Assembly (NCBI RefSeq): GCF_000422325.1
Contig: NZ_KE383818.1
Span: 309,945-373,944 of the forward strand
Length of the DNA: 64,000 nucleotides
Origin: Marinospirillum minutulum DSM 6287
GTDB taxonomy: Bacteria > Pseudomonadota > Gammaproteobacteria > Pseudomonadales > Halomonadaceae
Reading direction: 5' to 3'
Numbering within the stretch: the stretch's first letter is position 1; each line of letters opens with the position of its first letter. The notes under the pieces were generated by a model, which was given only the letters and a program-made list of their open reading frames with translations, had not been told where the DNA came from and made no database searches. Position numbers and translations under genes: made by a program. Below are positions 8,060 through 16,813 of the stretch, piece by piece.

Positions 8060-8701
8060 CTAGTTTTTAAGTACGCGACTTGCCGCTGGAATAATTGTTT
8101 GCTTGGCTGGCACATTTCTCACAAGGGTTGTTCCTGCACCTATCACGGCTTGTTCGCCTATTTGAATGTTTTGTATCACACTTGCGCCTGTGCCGATATG
8201 CACTTGGTTGCCGGTAATTACGCCACCGCTTAGAGTAACGCCTGGGGCGATATGATTGTGAGCGCCTATTTTGCAGTCGTGTTCTACAACTGCACCGGTA
8301 TTAATAATGCTATTTTTGCCAATGCTGGCATTGGTTTGTACTTGTGCACCCATCATTATTTGCACGCCTTCAGCTAATTCTAGGTAGTTAGATAAGTTAG
8401 CTTTGGGTGATATTACGCTGGCAAAGCGATAGCCCTTTGCGGAAAAAAACTCAAACAGTTTCCAGCGTAGGTTGTTGCCGGGTATAGAGCCAAGCCCATT
8501 GACCAACTCAACTTCTTCGGGTGAATAAGTGCTTAGCAATTGCTCGTCACTGGCAATAGGCTTCAAGCCAGCTAAAGGGCTGTTGGCTGGAATGGAGTCA
8601 GGTGCGACCACCGCAATTAGTGGTTGTTTTTGTTCCAGCAGAATTTCTGCCAGTACCGCAGCATGTCCACCCGCACCTAACATAACCAAAGGCTTAGCCA
8701 T
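8060..8701 (-). CDS. legH: Legionaminic acid pathway N-acetyltransferase (NeuD-like)
   Basis: The 213 aa protein has an N-terminal PglD/NeuD-type domain with LGAGGHA at residues 8-14. A left-handed beta-helix of hexapeptide repeats follows (about 95-205), including the catalytic His of VEHDCKIGAHNHIAPG. LegH acetylates the 4-amino group of the aminodideoxy sugar nucleotide. It overlaps the legI stop by 8 bp. The family also O-acetylates sialic acids (NeuD), so the precise role is set by the neighbouring LegB and LegC. Confidence 0.82.
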   Translation of the reverse strand: MAKPLVMLGAGGHAAVLAEILLEQKQPLIAVVAPDSIPANSPLAGLKPIASDEQLLSTYSPEEVELVNGLGSIPGNNLRWKLFEFFSAKGYRFASVISPKANLSNYLELAEGVQIMMGAQVQTNASIGKNSIINTGAVVEHDCKIGAHNHIAPGVTLSGGVITGNQVHIGTGASVIQNIQIGEQAVIGAGTTLVRNVPAKQTIIPAASRVLKN

Positions 8702-9770
8702 GAATTAGCTCGCCTTCTGCATAGTTTTGTGGGGCTGGCTTGCCTAATAGCGACCAATACTGGTAAGGCGATAAACCATCACCTGGGCGTTTGGTGGTTA
8801 GGTTTTCTTCTGTAAATACTTTACCTGCTTGAATACTTTTAGCAGCGACTAAGCTTTTACGGGCAATGACTTTATTTTTTATTTCTGAAGGCTGGGGGCT
8901 TTTAATGCCACTACCTAACGCAAGCTTAACATCACGTATGGCTTGCACCATAGCTTTTAGTTCATCGGGTTCCAGCGAGGCTTGATGGTCAGGGCCGGGC
9001 AGGGTTTTATCTAGGGTAAAGTGCTTTTCAATTAAACTTGCACCCATAGCCGTGGCGGCAATAGGAATGCTTATGCCTGCTGTGTGGTCTGAATAACCAA
9101 CGGTTAAACCAAAAGCGCTGGCTAGGGTTTTCATGGCTTTTAAGTTAACTTCTGCTAAGGGTGCTGGGTATTCGGTGGTGCAATGTAAAAGCGTTACTTT
9201 GGCCTTAAGTGCTGTTTGCCCTGCTTCGCTAGCATAGGCTTGAGCAAAAGCTTCTTCGCTGGGTGGCGTGCTAAGCGGCTGGGTTAAACCAAAAGCGATA
9301 ACCCCTAAAGCCGCTTCTACCTCTGCCAAGCTTGCCATGCCAGTCGAGACAATTAAATCGCAGCCGGTGAGTGCGTGTTGCAAAACAAAGGGCGCATTGG
9401 TTAATTCACCCGATGGAATCTTTAGGGTTTTAAGCCCTAGGTCTTTAACTAAAAACTCTAGGCTTTCTTGGTCAAAGGCGGTGGATAAAAATTCTATACC
9501 TAGCTTTTGGCAATAAGCCACTAACTCATGATGGGTTGCATAATCCAACTCCAAGCGGCTAAGCATGGCAAACTGAGATTCTGCAACGCCTGTATTACGG
9601 GTTTGGTATTCCGCTTGCTTAGCATCTTGGGTGACTAGGTTTTTAGCTTTAAAGGTTTGGAACTTAACTATGTCCGCACCGGCAGCATGGGCAGCATCCA
9701 CCAATTTAAAGGCTAGCTCTTTGCTGCCGTTATGGTTAACACCGGCTTCGGCAATGATTTTAACGGTCAT
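8694..9770 (-). CDS. legI: N,N'-diacetyllegionaminate synthase (NeuB family)
   Basis: LegI condenses 2,4-diacetamido-2,4,6-trideoxymannose with phosphoenolpyruvate. The 358 aa protein has the NeuB TIM barrel (IIAEAGVNHNG at residues 5-15, VKFQTFKA, KIPSGEL, STGMAS, LHCTTEYPAP, GYSDHTAG, EKHFTLDKTLPGPDH). A C-terminal SAF/antifreeze-like domain spans about 290-350. Its ATG overlaps the legG stop by one base. The family cannot be split between sialic and legionaminic acid by eye, so the assignment rests on the operon. Confidence 0.9.
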   Translation of the reverse strand: MTVKIIAEAGVNHNGSKELAFKLVDAAHAAGADIVKFQTFKAKNLVTQDAKQAEYQTRNTGVAESQFAMLSRLELDYATHHELVAYCQKLGIEFLSTAFDQESLEFLVKDLGLKTLKIPSGELTNAPFVLQHALTGCDLIVSTGMASLAEVEAALGVIAFGLTQPLSTPPSEEAFAQAYASEAGQTALKAKVTLLHCTTEYPAPLAEVNLKAMKTLASAFGLTVGYSDHTAGISIPIAATAMGASLIEKHFTLDKTLPGPDHQASLEPDELKAMVQAIRDVKLALGSGIKSPQPSEIKNKVIARKSLVAAKSIQAGKVFTEENLTTKRPGDGLSPYQYWSLLGKPAPQNYAEGELIHG

Positions 9771-10918
9771 TAAGTGCTCTCTTGTAAATCATAAAAAGTT
9801 TTAACGACCGACAAATCGGCTGTTTTTAGCTGTTCTAAAATGGCTTCACTGGCCTTGCCTTTACCATAAGGATTCACCACTTGGCTTAGGTCACTTTTTA
9901 ATGCTAGTTGCAAGGTTTCTATTATGGCGGCTGTATTTGAAGGACAAGAAAACACACTTTTAGCCGCTAGACGGCCCCGCTGGCGTTCACCTAAATTGAC
10001 AGTCGGTACTTTAAAAGAAGGCACTTCAATTATGCCACTCGAAGAATTACCCACTACCGCCGCTGCATGTTTTACTCCACTTAAATAACGTTGCTGACCT
10101 AAAGAGGGTATTGCTAAAACTCGGCTGGGTTGTTGTTTAGCATAGGCTTCTAGCAAGGGAATAATTTCACGTCCACCATCGTCGGCATTTGGGTAGGTCA
10201 AAATTATTTGGTGCTGTGGAAACGCATCTAAAGCCTTTAATAGGTTTTCAAAAGATGCTTTGGCAGGTTCGCTGGCTAGGGTAACAGGGTGGTAAGTCAC
10301 TAAAAAATAAGGTTGTTCTAGCTTGAAATTTAATAACGTAGATAGCTCAGCTAATGAAAGCATTTTGCTACGCTGTAAATGGTCTAAACCTACCGCACCC
10401 ACATTAAAAACACGGCTGGGGTGTTCGCCTAATTGAATAATCCGATTGCGGTGGGTTTCAGTTGAAGTGAAGTGCAATAAACTGAGCTTAGTAATGGCAT
10501 GGCGAATAGCATCATCGTAAGCACCTTCGGTAATTTCGCCACCATGAATATGCGCAATAGGAATGCGTAAAATCATGGCTGCTTGAGTAACCGCTAAGGC
10601 TTCAAAACGGTCACCTAACACAACCAATACATCTGGTTTCATTCGCTCTAAAGCATCGGCAAAACCTAACACACCTAAACCAATACTCTTGGCAGTACCA
10701 ACGGCTGAATCGGAAGATAAAAGCATTTCTACTTTTTCTGTAATGGTAAAACCATCGGCTTCTATCTGCTGGTAAGTCATACCAAACTCAGGTGATAGGT
10801 GCATAGCTGAAACAAGCAGCTGCAACTCAACCTTAGGGTCTTGTTGTAAGTCTTTTAGTAGCCAATACAACAAACCGTATTCAGCTCGTGTACCTGTAAA
10901 AACAGCGATTTTTCTCAT
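9770..10918 (-). CDS. legG: NDP-N,N'-diacetylbacillosamine 2-epimerase, hydrolysing (NeuC family)
   Basis: LegG removes the nucleotide and inverts C2, giving the free mannose-configured precursor for LegI. The 382 aa protein shows the GT-B epimerase signatures TGTRAEYG at residues 9-16, LGDRFEAL, HIHGGEITEGAYDDAIRH and VGNSSSGIIEVPSF. The length is normal for the family. It is followed immediately by legI and preceded 3 bp upstream by the PIN-domain gene. Confidence 0.9.
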   Translation of the reverse strand: MRKIAVFTGTRAEYGLLYWLLKDLQQDPKVELQLLVSAMHLSPEFGMTYQQIEADGFTITEKVEMLLSSDSAVGTAKSIGLGVLGFADALERMKPDVLVVLGDRFEALAVTQAAMILRIPIAHIHGGEITEGAYDDAIRHAITKLSLLHFTSTETHRNRIIQLGEHPSRVFNVGAVGLDHLQRSKMLSLAELSTLLNFKLEQPYFLVTYHPVTLASEPAKASFENLLKALDAFPQHQIILTYPNADDGGREIIPLLEAYAKQQPSRVLAIPSLGQQRYLSGVKHAAAVVGNSSSGIIEVPSFKVPTVNLGERQRGRLAAKSVFSCPSNTAAIIETLQLALKSDLSQVVNPYGKGKASEAILEQLKTADLSVVKTFYDLQEST

Positions 10919-10921
10919 AAC

Positions 10922-11377
10922 CTATTTTTGGCTTAATTCTATAAAGGGATAAGCATTAGTTGTACTTGAACTGCAAAGCACTGAATACAAGCGCATATCA
11001 TTGGTAAGAACTCGGTAGCCTTTAACAAGCCGGACGAGTGATGCATCTGCAAGCCCGAAATAGACAAACTCTTTGCTTGCTGAATCTTTAGTTATAGTGG
11101 TATCAATCTCTTCAAACTGCTTAAAAAACTCTCTAGCTAGTAGCATCGCCCTTTCTTTTAACTCGCCATAAAAATCAATAAGATTAGATGTTTCAGTAGC
11201 TAGGTAGGGGGTGATATATATTTTATACTTATTAATAAAGCTAACCAGTAAATCATAATCGTCGAGTGTATAACTATTTAGCCTTTTAGATTTTCGGATA
11301 TGCACACCATCATCTAAAGAGCCAATAATAAGTAAGAGCAATAAGTTAGTATCAATAATTAGTTTAGGATTAGCCAT
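10922..11377 (-). CDS. PIN-domain protein, likely VapC-like toxin
   Basis: The 151 aa protein starts with the PIN signature LIIDTN (Asp9). It has an ATETSN region with a candidate Glu, then GLADASLVRL and VLTNDMRLY carrying the further acidic residues expected of a PIN RNase. It lies between the small 94 aa gene and legG with only 2-3 bp on either side, so it is read from the legionaminic acid message. PIN proteins of this type are usually toxins that cut tRNA, rRNA or mRNA. The target here is unknown. Confidence 0.75.
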   Translation of the reverse strand: MANPKLIIDTNLLLLLIIGSLDDGVHIRKSKRLNSYTLDDYDLLVSFINKYKIYITPYLATETSNLIDFYGELKERAMLLAREFFKQFEEIDTTITKDSASKEFVYFGLADASLVRLVKGYRVLTNDMRLYSVLCSSSTTNAYPFIELSQK

Positions 11378-11379
11378 AA

Positions 11380-11664
11380 TTAAGCCATTTCGTAATTTTT
11401 TAACCCTTTAAAACTACCGTCTTTTTCATCAATTAGAAAAGTTTTATAAACTTTACGGTTGCTCATCAAAAAAGCTAACTCTGTTAACCCTTCACCCGCC
11501 TGGAGTTTTGAGCTGTCTCTTTTTAAAAAGTAGCTAAAGGTAATGGCATAATGACCAGTATTTTCATCTAAAATTGCTTCTTCTAGCTGAATGTCTTCCG
11601 CACCTTTTTGAAGCTCACTCAATGCTTTTTTAGCTGACTCTATTGCATCTTTAAAATTAAGCAT
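11380..11664 (-). CDS. Small partner of the PIN protein, putative antitoxin
   Basis: A 94 aa protein with an N-terminal helix (FKDAIESAKKALSELQKG) and a beta-rich second half ending in VYKTFLIDEKDG. I do not recognise a DNA-binding domain. It ends 2 bp before the PIN gene and has its own GGAG site. The only evidence for an antitoxin or immunity role is this pairing with a PIN nuclease. Confidence 0.5.
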   Translation of the reverse strand: MLNFKDAIESAKKALSELQKGAEDIQLEEAILDENTGHYAITFSYFLKRDSSKLQAGEGLTELAFLMSNRKVYKTFLIDEKDGSFKGLKNYEMA

Positions 11665-11709
11665 GGTTTTCTCCGAGCAGTTGAATCTATTTACGTTAAG
11701 ACTAACAAA

Positions 11710-11772
11710 AATTATAGCGCTGGCGAGCTGGGCAAATTCACTAGCCTTGCTTCGGCTATTTCTGACTGGGTT
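11710..11772. repeat. 63-bp direct repeat, copy A (duplicated legC 3' end)
   Basis: These 63 bp are identical to 13193-13255, where they encode the last 19 residues and stop of LegC plus two flanking bases. Here no intact legC precedes them, so this is an orphan copy. The two copies lie 1483 bp apart and bracket the AAA ATPase gene. Confidence 0.95.
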
Positions 11773-12029
11773 TCAGCTGGTAGTAGGTTCCGCGGCCTTG
11801 GCTTTGGCGTTACAAAACGGATAAGCGATGCATTAATCCTTATGGTTGAACAACCACTCAAAAACACCTTGTTCACGCATACGCTCAATTTCATTTTGGT
11901 TGCAGTTTAGGTGTTGGTTCTGCCACTCTTGCACTACAAGGCTTGGGCAATTTTCTAATAAAATTTTGCTAATTTGTTCGTTGTTGCTTTGCTTAAGTGT
12001 TCTTTTAAGGTTTTAGCTTTCTTTAGCGT
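11773..12029 (-). pseudogene. Remnant of an unknown coding sequence downstream of the ATPase gene
   Basis: After the ATPase stop the minus strand contains an open stretch (about 12012 down to 11834) with coding-like composition. It reads ILLENCPSLVVQEW, then IERMREQGVFEWLFNHKD and a stop. It has no start codon in frame, and an in-frame TAA lies just upstream. It looks like the C-terminal end of a gene that has lost its beginning, perhaps the former partner of the ATPase. I cannot name the family. The remaining 60 bp to repeat copy A show no feature. Confidence 0.4.
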
Positions 12030-13163
12030 CTATTCACTGCCATCTTCGAGTTCTCCATTCTCATAGGCTTCTATAAGGGTTGGGCTTAGGTATGTTTTTT
12101 CGCTTAACAGTTCAACTCGTGAAGGATGGAAATGTGTTTTTCTGGATAAAAAATAGGTGTTGTGGCCCGAAAAGCTGTTGATTACACGCGAGTTATGACT
12201 GGTAACTATGAGTTGCGAACCTTTTTTTGAAGCTGTGAAGCGTTTACGGCATGCAGCTATAAACTGGCTAAGCTCAGGCAAAGAAACAAAGTTGTCTGGC
12301 TCATCCCATAGGCAGAGTCTTGGAATATCATTGTCTATGGCTGCCAGAACCGTTGCCGTTAAAAAGTAGATTTTTTCACCATCGGATAACTGGCTAAAAT
12401 TTAGCTCTAATGATGATTTGCTAGCGGCGCTGCGAAATCTTACTAGCAGTTCTTTCTCGTCTTTGCCCGTTGCATCAAATTTGAACAAGTCGAAATCAGT
12501 CATTCTTTCTTGGATGAACTCTGAAATATCTTTATAAGAAGCAGGCGATTCAGCCAGCATATAACGTAGCCAATCGAGCAGGTTGTCGGCATTTTTGCGC
12601 AGGTATAACTCTTCGCCCTTACTAACGGCTTCAAACAGGGACGGCACTGGGGATAAGACGAGAATACTGGCTAGCCAAGTGCGTAATAATGCTATTGGCT
12701 CTTGTTCATTGCGGGTAGAAATTAAGGGAAGACCAATGTGATGCCAGTCTAGGGTGAACTCTGCTGCTTGACTGCCGTATTGATTAAGTTGGGTTTTGCC
12801 TTCATCACGGTTCAGCATGGTTTTACCATCTACTTTGAGCGTTTCTTGTCTAACCTTTGGTTGGCGAAAGTGCTCAGGCCAGTCTATTTCTAGCCGGTAT
12901 TGGTAAGCCTGTTTTTCCAACTCTACTTGCAGCTCTAAAGTCATTGGCTTGCTGGTATCACCAAAAGCGAAATCTTCTTTAGTAATAAGATCTTTTAAGT
13001 TGACCGTGCCGAGACCTATTTTTTGAAAAAGCTCAACTGCTGCGAAAAAATTGGATTTGCCGGATCCGTTACCACCTAGAATTAGCGCAGTATCTAGTTC
13101 TTCAAAGCTGATATCAAAGTTCTGCAAGCAACGGAAATTGTTAATGTAAATTTTTTTTAGCAT
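12030..13163 (-). CDS. AAA_21-type ATPase (SMC/RecF-like), probable defence gene
   Basis: The 377 aa protein has an ABC/SMC-type nucleotide-binding fold. Walker A is LGGNGSGKSNFF near residues 29-40, the signature-like motif is LSDGEKIYF near residue 258, Walker B is LCLWDEPDN near residue 285, and QLIVTSHNSRV lies near residue 318. Such single-gene ATPases often work with a nuclease or TOPRIM partner in phage defence (known from OLD, Septu and RloAB-type systems). No intact partner is present, only a truncated reading frame downstream. The gene begins 30 bp after the legC stop and is flanked by 63-bp direct repeats, which points to an inserted cassette. Confidence 0.72.
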   Translation of the reverse strand: MLKKIYINNFRCLQNFDISFEELDTALILGGNGSGKSNFFAAVELFQKIGLGTVNLKDLITKEDFAFGDTSKPMTLELQVELEKQAYQYRLEIDWPEHFRQPKVRQETLKVDGKTMLNRDEGKTQLNQYGSQAAEFTLDWHHIGLPLISTRNEQEPIALLRTWLASILVLSPVPSLFEAVSKGEELYLRKNADNLLDWLRYMLAESPASYKDISEFIQERMTDFDLFKFDATGKDEKELLVRFRSAASKSSLELNFSQLSDGEKIYFLTATVLAAIDNDIPRLCLWDEPDNFVSLPELSQFIAACRKRFTASKKGSQLIVTSHNSRVINSFSGHNTYFLSRKTHFHPSRVELLSEKTYLSPTLIEAYENGELEDGSE

Positions 13164-13192
13164 GGTCTTCTCATAAAGAAAGATTAGAACCT

Positions 13193-13255
13193 AATTATAG
13201 CGCTGGCGAGCTGGGCAAATTCACTAGCCTTGCTTCGGCTATTTCTGACTGGGTT
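13193..13255. repeat. 63-bp direct repeat, copy B (genuine legC 3' end)
   Basis: Identical to 11710-11772. This copy includes the last 19 codons and stop of legC in their natural context. The pair brackets the ATPase cassette. Confidence 0.95.
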
Positions 13256-14337
13256 AAATCGCCTCTTAGGGCATTGGCAAACATGGGTAGGCGGTGCATG
13301 AGTTGCCATACGGGGCGGGTCATTATGCCTTGGGCGTTGGTTTCTTTTAGTAGGGCGTTGCGTGTGTCTAAGTCTGGGCAGAGTACCGCATTAAGCCAGT
13401 AGTTGGATTGGGCGTAGTCAGGTTCTTTTACAAAACGGTAGTCGGTTGTGGCAAATAAGCTTTCGTAGCGCTCTGCAATTTTGCGCTTATTGGCAAGCAG
13501 GGCTTCTAGCTGTTCCATTTGTGCACAACCTAAGGCGGCATTCAGGTTGGGCATACGGTAGTTAAAACCAGGTTCGTCATGAAAAAACTCGTAAGCATGG
13601 GGCACTTTGGCGGTGGTGGTGACATGCTTAGCTCTAACACCCTCTTCTGCTTCACGGCAAAGCAACATACCGCCACCACCTGTGGTAATCACTTTGTTGC
13701 CATTAAAACTTAACACACCAAAACGCCCTAAAGTGCCAGTGTGCTGGCCTTTGTAGTAAGAACCTAAGCTTTCGGCGGCATCTTCAATTAGGGATAAATT
13801 CCATGCTTGGCAAAGAGTTAACAGTTCATCTAACTGCACTGGATGACCAAAGGTGTGCATGGGTAACAAGGCTTTAATCGCCGCACCGCTGGCTTTATGG
13901 CGGCACTGGCCTTGGTCATCCAGCTCGGCATTTTCGGCAAGCCAGTTAGAAGCCGCTTTTGGGCAAAGGCCAAAAGCATTAGGTTCAATATCTATAAATA
14001 CCGGCTGTGCGCCCAGGTGGTGCAGGGCGTTGCAGGTGGCTACAAAAGTAAGTGCTTGGGTGAGCACTAAATCGCTTGCTTTAATATCAGCTAGGTGTAA
14101 GGCAGCATGCAGCGCAGCGGTACCATTAACGGTAGCCACGGCACGGGTGGTTTTAGTAAAACTTTCAATTTTTTGCTCGAACTCATCAACAAATTTACCC
14201 ACGCTGGAAACAAAAGTACTGGTGATGGTTTCGGCTAAATAAGCCTGCTCGTTACCAGCAAAGGTTGGGGCGTGCAGCGGAATAAACTCATGGGTTGAGT
14301 AGATGTCACGAACCAGCTTAATTAATTGCGTTTGCAT
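13195..14337 (-). CDS. legC: LegC-family PLP aminotransferase
   Basis: LegC transfers an amino group to C4 of the 4-keto-6-deoxy-GlcNAc nucleotide made by LegB. The 380 aa DegT/DnrJ/EryC1-family protein has NGTAALHAAL around residue 70, IEDAAESLGS (PLP-binding Asp) near residue 185 and the Schiff-base Lys in SFNGNKVITTGGGGMLL near residue 212. The GNK..TTGGGG form is the LegC type. It begins 6 bp after the legB stop. Its last 63 bp region is duplicated downstream. Confidence 0.9.
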   Translation of the reverse strand: MQTQLIKLVRDIYSTHEFIPLHAPTFAGNEQAYLAETITSTFVSSVGKFVDEFEQKIESFTKTTRAVATVNGTAALHAALHLADIKASDLVLTQALTFVATCNALHHLGAQPVFIDIEPNAFGLCPKAASNWLAENAELDDQGQCRHKASGAAIKALLPMHTFGHPVQLDELLTLCQAWNLSLIEDAAESLGSYYKGQHTGTLGRFGVLSFNGNKVITTGGGGMLLCREAEEGVRAKHVTTTAKVPHAYEFFHDEPGFNYRMPNLNAALGCAQMEQLEALLANKRKIAERYESLFATTDYRFVKEPDYAQSNYWLNAVLCPDLDTRNALLKETNAQGIMTRPVWQLMHRLPMFANALRGDLTQSEIAEARLVNLPSSPAL

Positions 14338-14343
14338 CTTGCC

Positions 14344-15534
14344 TCACATTTTTCCATCTAGGTATTTGCCGGTTTCTTTATGACCAAAATCGGGCAGCAT
14401 TTTGAAAAATAGCTTCACTATGCTTTCTTTATCCCAAGCAAGGTTATTTTTCATAGCGGCAATGCTGGTTTCAAAAGTGGCTAACAGTTCTGGGTCAAAT
14501 TCGGGTTGGTTTTTAATCACACCCAAGTTTTCAAAGCGTTGCATATCCAGTGTTTCTGCATCTGTGAAAAACTCTTCAAAATCTTTTTCACCAGTGGTGT
14601 CGCTGCTGGTAAATAAGCAAGGCCACTTACCTTCATCGGGTAGTGTTTTAGCTAGCTCTCGGGCTTCATCTTCGCTAGCGCATAAAATCGGTTCATAGCC
14701 TTTTTGTTGAAGGTATTTCACAGCTATATCGGCAAAGGTAATTAGGTGTAGGTTTTCGCTAAGTTTAGGGAAGAAAATATCGCGGTTTTTACCAAAGATG
14801 CAGGACATTAAACACAGTTCGCCCGATTCTTGCGGGGTGACAAAATAACGCTTGATATCATTGGGTGCCACGATAGGCTGGCGTTTTTCAAGGCGCTGGT
14901 TAAAGCCATGCAGTAAAGAGCCATCTGAAAAAGCCACATTAGCAAAGCGTGCAGTAGAAATTTCTATCTCAAGGCTGCGGCGCATTAAGAACATTTCCAT
15001 AATGCGCTTACTAGCACCCATCATATTGACAGGGTTAGCGGCCTTGTCGGTAGACACGCAAAAGTACTTTTTTACACCGGCAGCAATGCATTGTTGCAAC
15101 GTTTTATCAGTGTTAAAAACATTCACATCAATCATACGCATTAGGGTGTAAGGGTCTTTTTCACTACGCACATGCTTAAGCGCAGAAAGGTTAAGCACAT
15201 AGTCATACTGACCATCGGCCTTAAAAAAAGCATCGTACTCAAGCGAGCCAATATCTAAAGCAAAGGTTTGAAAGTCACCCTTAATATAACCAAAGCTACT
15301 GCGGATATCACGCACCAACTCAACCAAGTTGTTTTCACTGATATCCACCACATGCAGCTTTAAAGGATTACGCTTAAAGATCTCTTTAACCACGGCTTGA
15401 CCGATAGAGCCAGCGCCGCCCAAGACTAGAAAGCGAGAGGTGGAGACGGTTTTGTAAAGAGCTTTGGTGTTGTTTGTTATATCAGATAAAAATAATTTAT
15501 TGCTTCTACCAATTAAATTTAATACCGGTGACAT
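14344..15534 (-). CDS. legB: NDP-N-acetylglucosamine 4,6-dehydratase (LegB/FlaA1-like)
   Basis: The first committed step of the pathway is conversion of NDP-GlcNAc to the 4-keto-6-deoxy sugar. The 396 aa extended SDR has the NAD-binding motif VLGGAGSIGQ near residue 38. Its active-site region is STDKAANPVNMMGASK, where Met replaces the usual Tyr of YxxxK, as in the FlaA1/PseB group. A C-terminal extension follows. An AGGAAA site precedes the ATG. Whether the substrate is UDP- or GDP-linked depends on PtmE and cannot be seen here. Confidence 0.85.
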   Translation of the reverse strand: MSPVLNLIGRSNKLFLSDITNNTKALYKTVSTSRFLVLGGAGSIGQAVVKEIFKRNPLKLHVVDISENNLVELVRDIRSSFGYIKGDFQTFALDIGSLEYDAFFKADGQYDYVLNLSALKHVRSEKDPYTLMRMIDVNVFNTDKTLQQCIAAGVKKYFCVSTDKAANPVNMMGASKRIMEMFLMRRSLEIEISTARFANVAFSDGSLLHGFNQRLEKRQPIVAPNDIKRYFVTPQESGELCLMSCIFGKNRDIFFPKLSENLHLITFADIAVKYLQQKGYEPILCASEDEARELAKTLPDEGKWPCLFTSSDTTGEKDFEEFFTDAETLDMQRFENLGVIKNQPEFDPELLATFETSIAAMKNNLAWDKESIVKLFFKMLPDFGHKETGKYLDGKM

Positions 15535-15574
15535 TTATTTTCCTAGATTTTGATTGTTTTATTATATTTTATTA

Positions 15575-16750
15575 TTAACCTAGTGTTGAGGCATGATATA
15601 TTGATAGTATTTCCTCAGCTCTATTTTGCCAAGTATGTTCTTTTTGAATAAGTTTTTGTAGTTTTATAGTGTTGTTGTAGGAGTTATCTATATTATCGAA
15701 GAAGTACTTAATATTTTTTAATGAAGCTGCTATATTATCACGGTCATAAAATATTGGTTTTGATTTTTCTTTTTGGAAAATTTCATTGTAATAAGTTGAC
15801 TCGGCTGAAAGGCACTGTGCACCACTCCCTAAAGCATTAAATAGTCTTTCGTGTGCACCATCAATAAAGTTATTGTTATCATTAGCAACTAATTTGTATT
15901 TAAAGTATAGCTTGTTTAATTCATTGACTTCTATGGGGTTGTATCTAGTAATGTTTTTATTTTTCGATATTTCATTGTCCCACTCACTTTTACCATATAA
16001 GTCAACCTGGTATCCATTATCAGTAAGCGCCTCTATCATCTTTAATCGTGATATATTTTTTTCGTAAAAGTCAATTTGCTGGACTGTTATGCTAAAAACA
16101 ATTCTATATAGCTTTTCATTTAATTCTAAATTTTTGCTATTCATTGTTTTTGTAATTGTTTCTTCAATAGTTTCTAGTCGTTTCCTGTTATCTTTAACAT
16201 CGCTTATAAACTCTTTTAAGAATTTATTATTTAAATCCTCCCATGTTTTTTTTGATGGTTTACGAAAGCTGCCAGCAAAAAGAATCTTATTGCTTCTTTT
16301 TTTAAAATCGTTTAAGTTATCTGTTTTTTGTGTTTTTATACTGGCTGCAGCAAAAGTTGACTTTAAATAGAATTGATCTTTAGAAAAAATATTTTTAGTG
16401 AAATCTAAATGTGACTGACCATTTAGTAAGGGTATATATCTATTTATTTTATTGGATAGCCTATCTATGTGTAAATGAGGATGGTCACCAAAAGCTGTAA
16501 TATACGGTACACCCAGTAAATCATAAATACTATCGCTACCAATTTTCAAGTCAGACATTATTGCATTAAAGCAGAAGAAAAAATTAACGCCTTTTTTTAT
16601 TTCTGCATCAAGGTCATTAAAGAAATCACTTGATAATCCATCTAAGACTATAGGTTCCATACCTAGCTCTTTAAAGCCTATACTTATCTCATCAACACAG
16701 TGTCTTAAAACATCATATTGTGATTGACCCTTAAATAAGATTATTCTCAT
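15575..16750 (-). CDS. CgeB-like glycosyltransferase
   Basis: A 391 aa soluble protein, clearly more AT-rich than its neighbours. The C-terminal third matches the Glyco_trans_1_2/CgeB pattern (YGKSEWD near residue 255, GAHERLFNALGSGAQCLS near residue 300, TWQNRAEEIL near the end), and the N-terminal half looks like the acceptor domain of a GT-B enzyme (AFGDHPHLHI near residue 86). It sits between the acetyltransferase and legB. It may transfer the 4-amino-4,6-dideoxyhexose made by its neighbours, comparable to VioT in Pseudomonas syringae flagellin glycosylation (inference from position). Confidence 0.65.
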   Translation of the reverse strand: MRIILFKGQSQYDVLRHCVDEISIGFKELGMEPIVLDGLSSDFFNDLDAEIKKGVNFFFCFNAIMSDLKIGSDSIYDLLGVPYITAFGDHPHLHIDRLSNKINRYIPLLNGQSHLDFTKNIFSKDQFYLKSTFAAASIKTQKTDNLNDFKKRSNKILFAGSFRKPSKKTWEDLNNKFLKEFISDVKDNRKRLETIEETITKTMNSKNLELNEKLYRIVFSITVQQIDFYEKNISRLKMIEALTDNGYQVDLYGKSEWDNEISKNKNITRYNPIEVNELNKLYFKYKLVANDNNNFIDGAHERLFNALGSGAQCLSAESTYYNEIFQKEKSKPIFYDRDNIAASLKNIKYFFDNIDNSYNNTIKLQKLIQKEHTWQNRAEEILSIYHASTLG

Positions 16751-16813
16751 GAATATTTCCTTGTAAGTAATTTTAATATTGTTAGAGGTGGTTTTTTTGT
16801 TGTAAATATAAGA

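Noticed and set aside
11712-11894. A 60-codon minus-strand open frame ending with the LegC C-terminal residues
   Set aside because: It is formed by the duplicated 63-bp legC end joined to unrelated sequence. The protein-like frame in this area is a different one, so I treat it as a by-product of the duplication.
11710-13255. The 63-bp repeats as target-site duplication of an insertion sequence
   Set aside because: Far too long for an IS target duplication, and there are no terminal inverted repeats or transposase between the copies.
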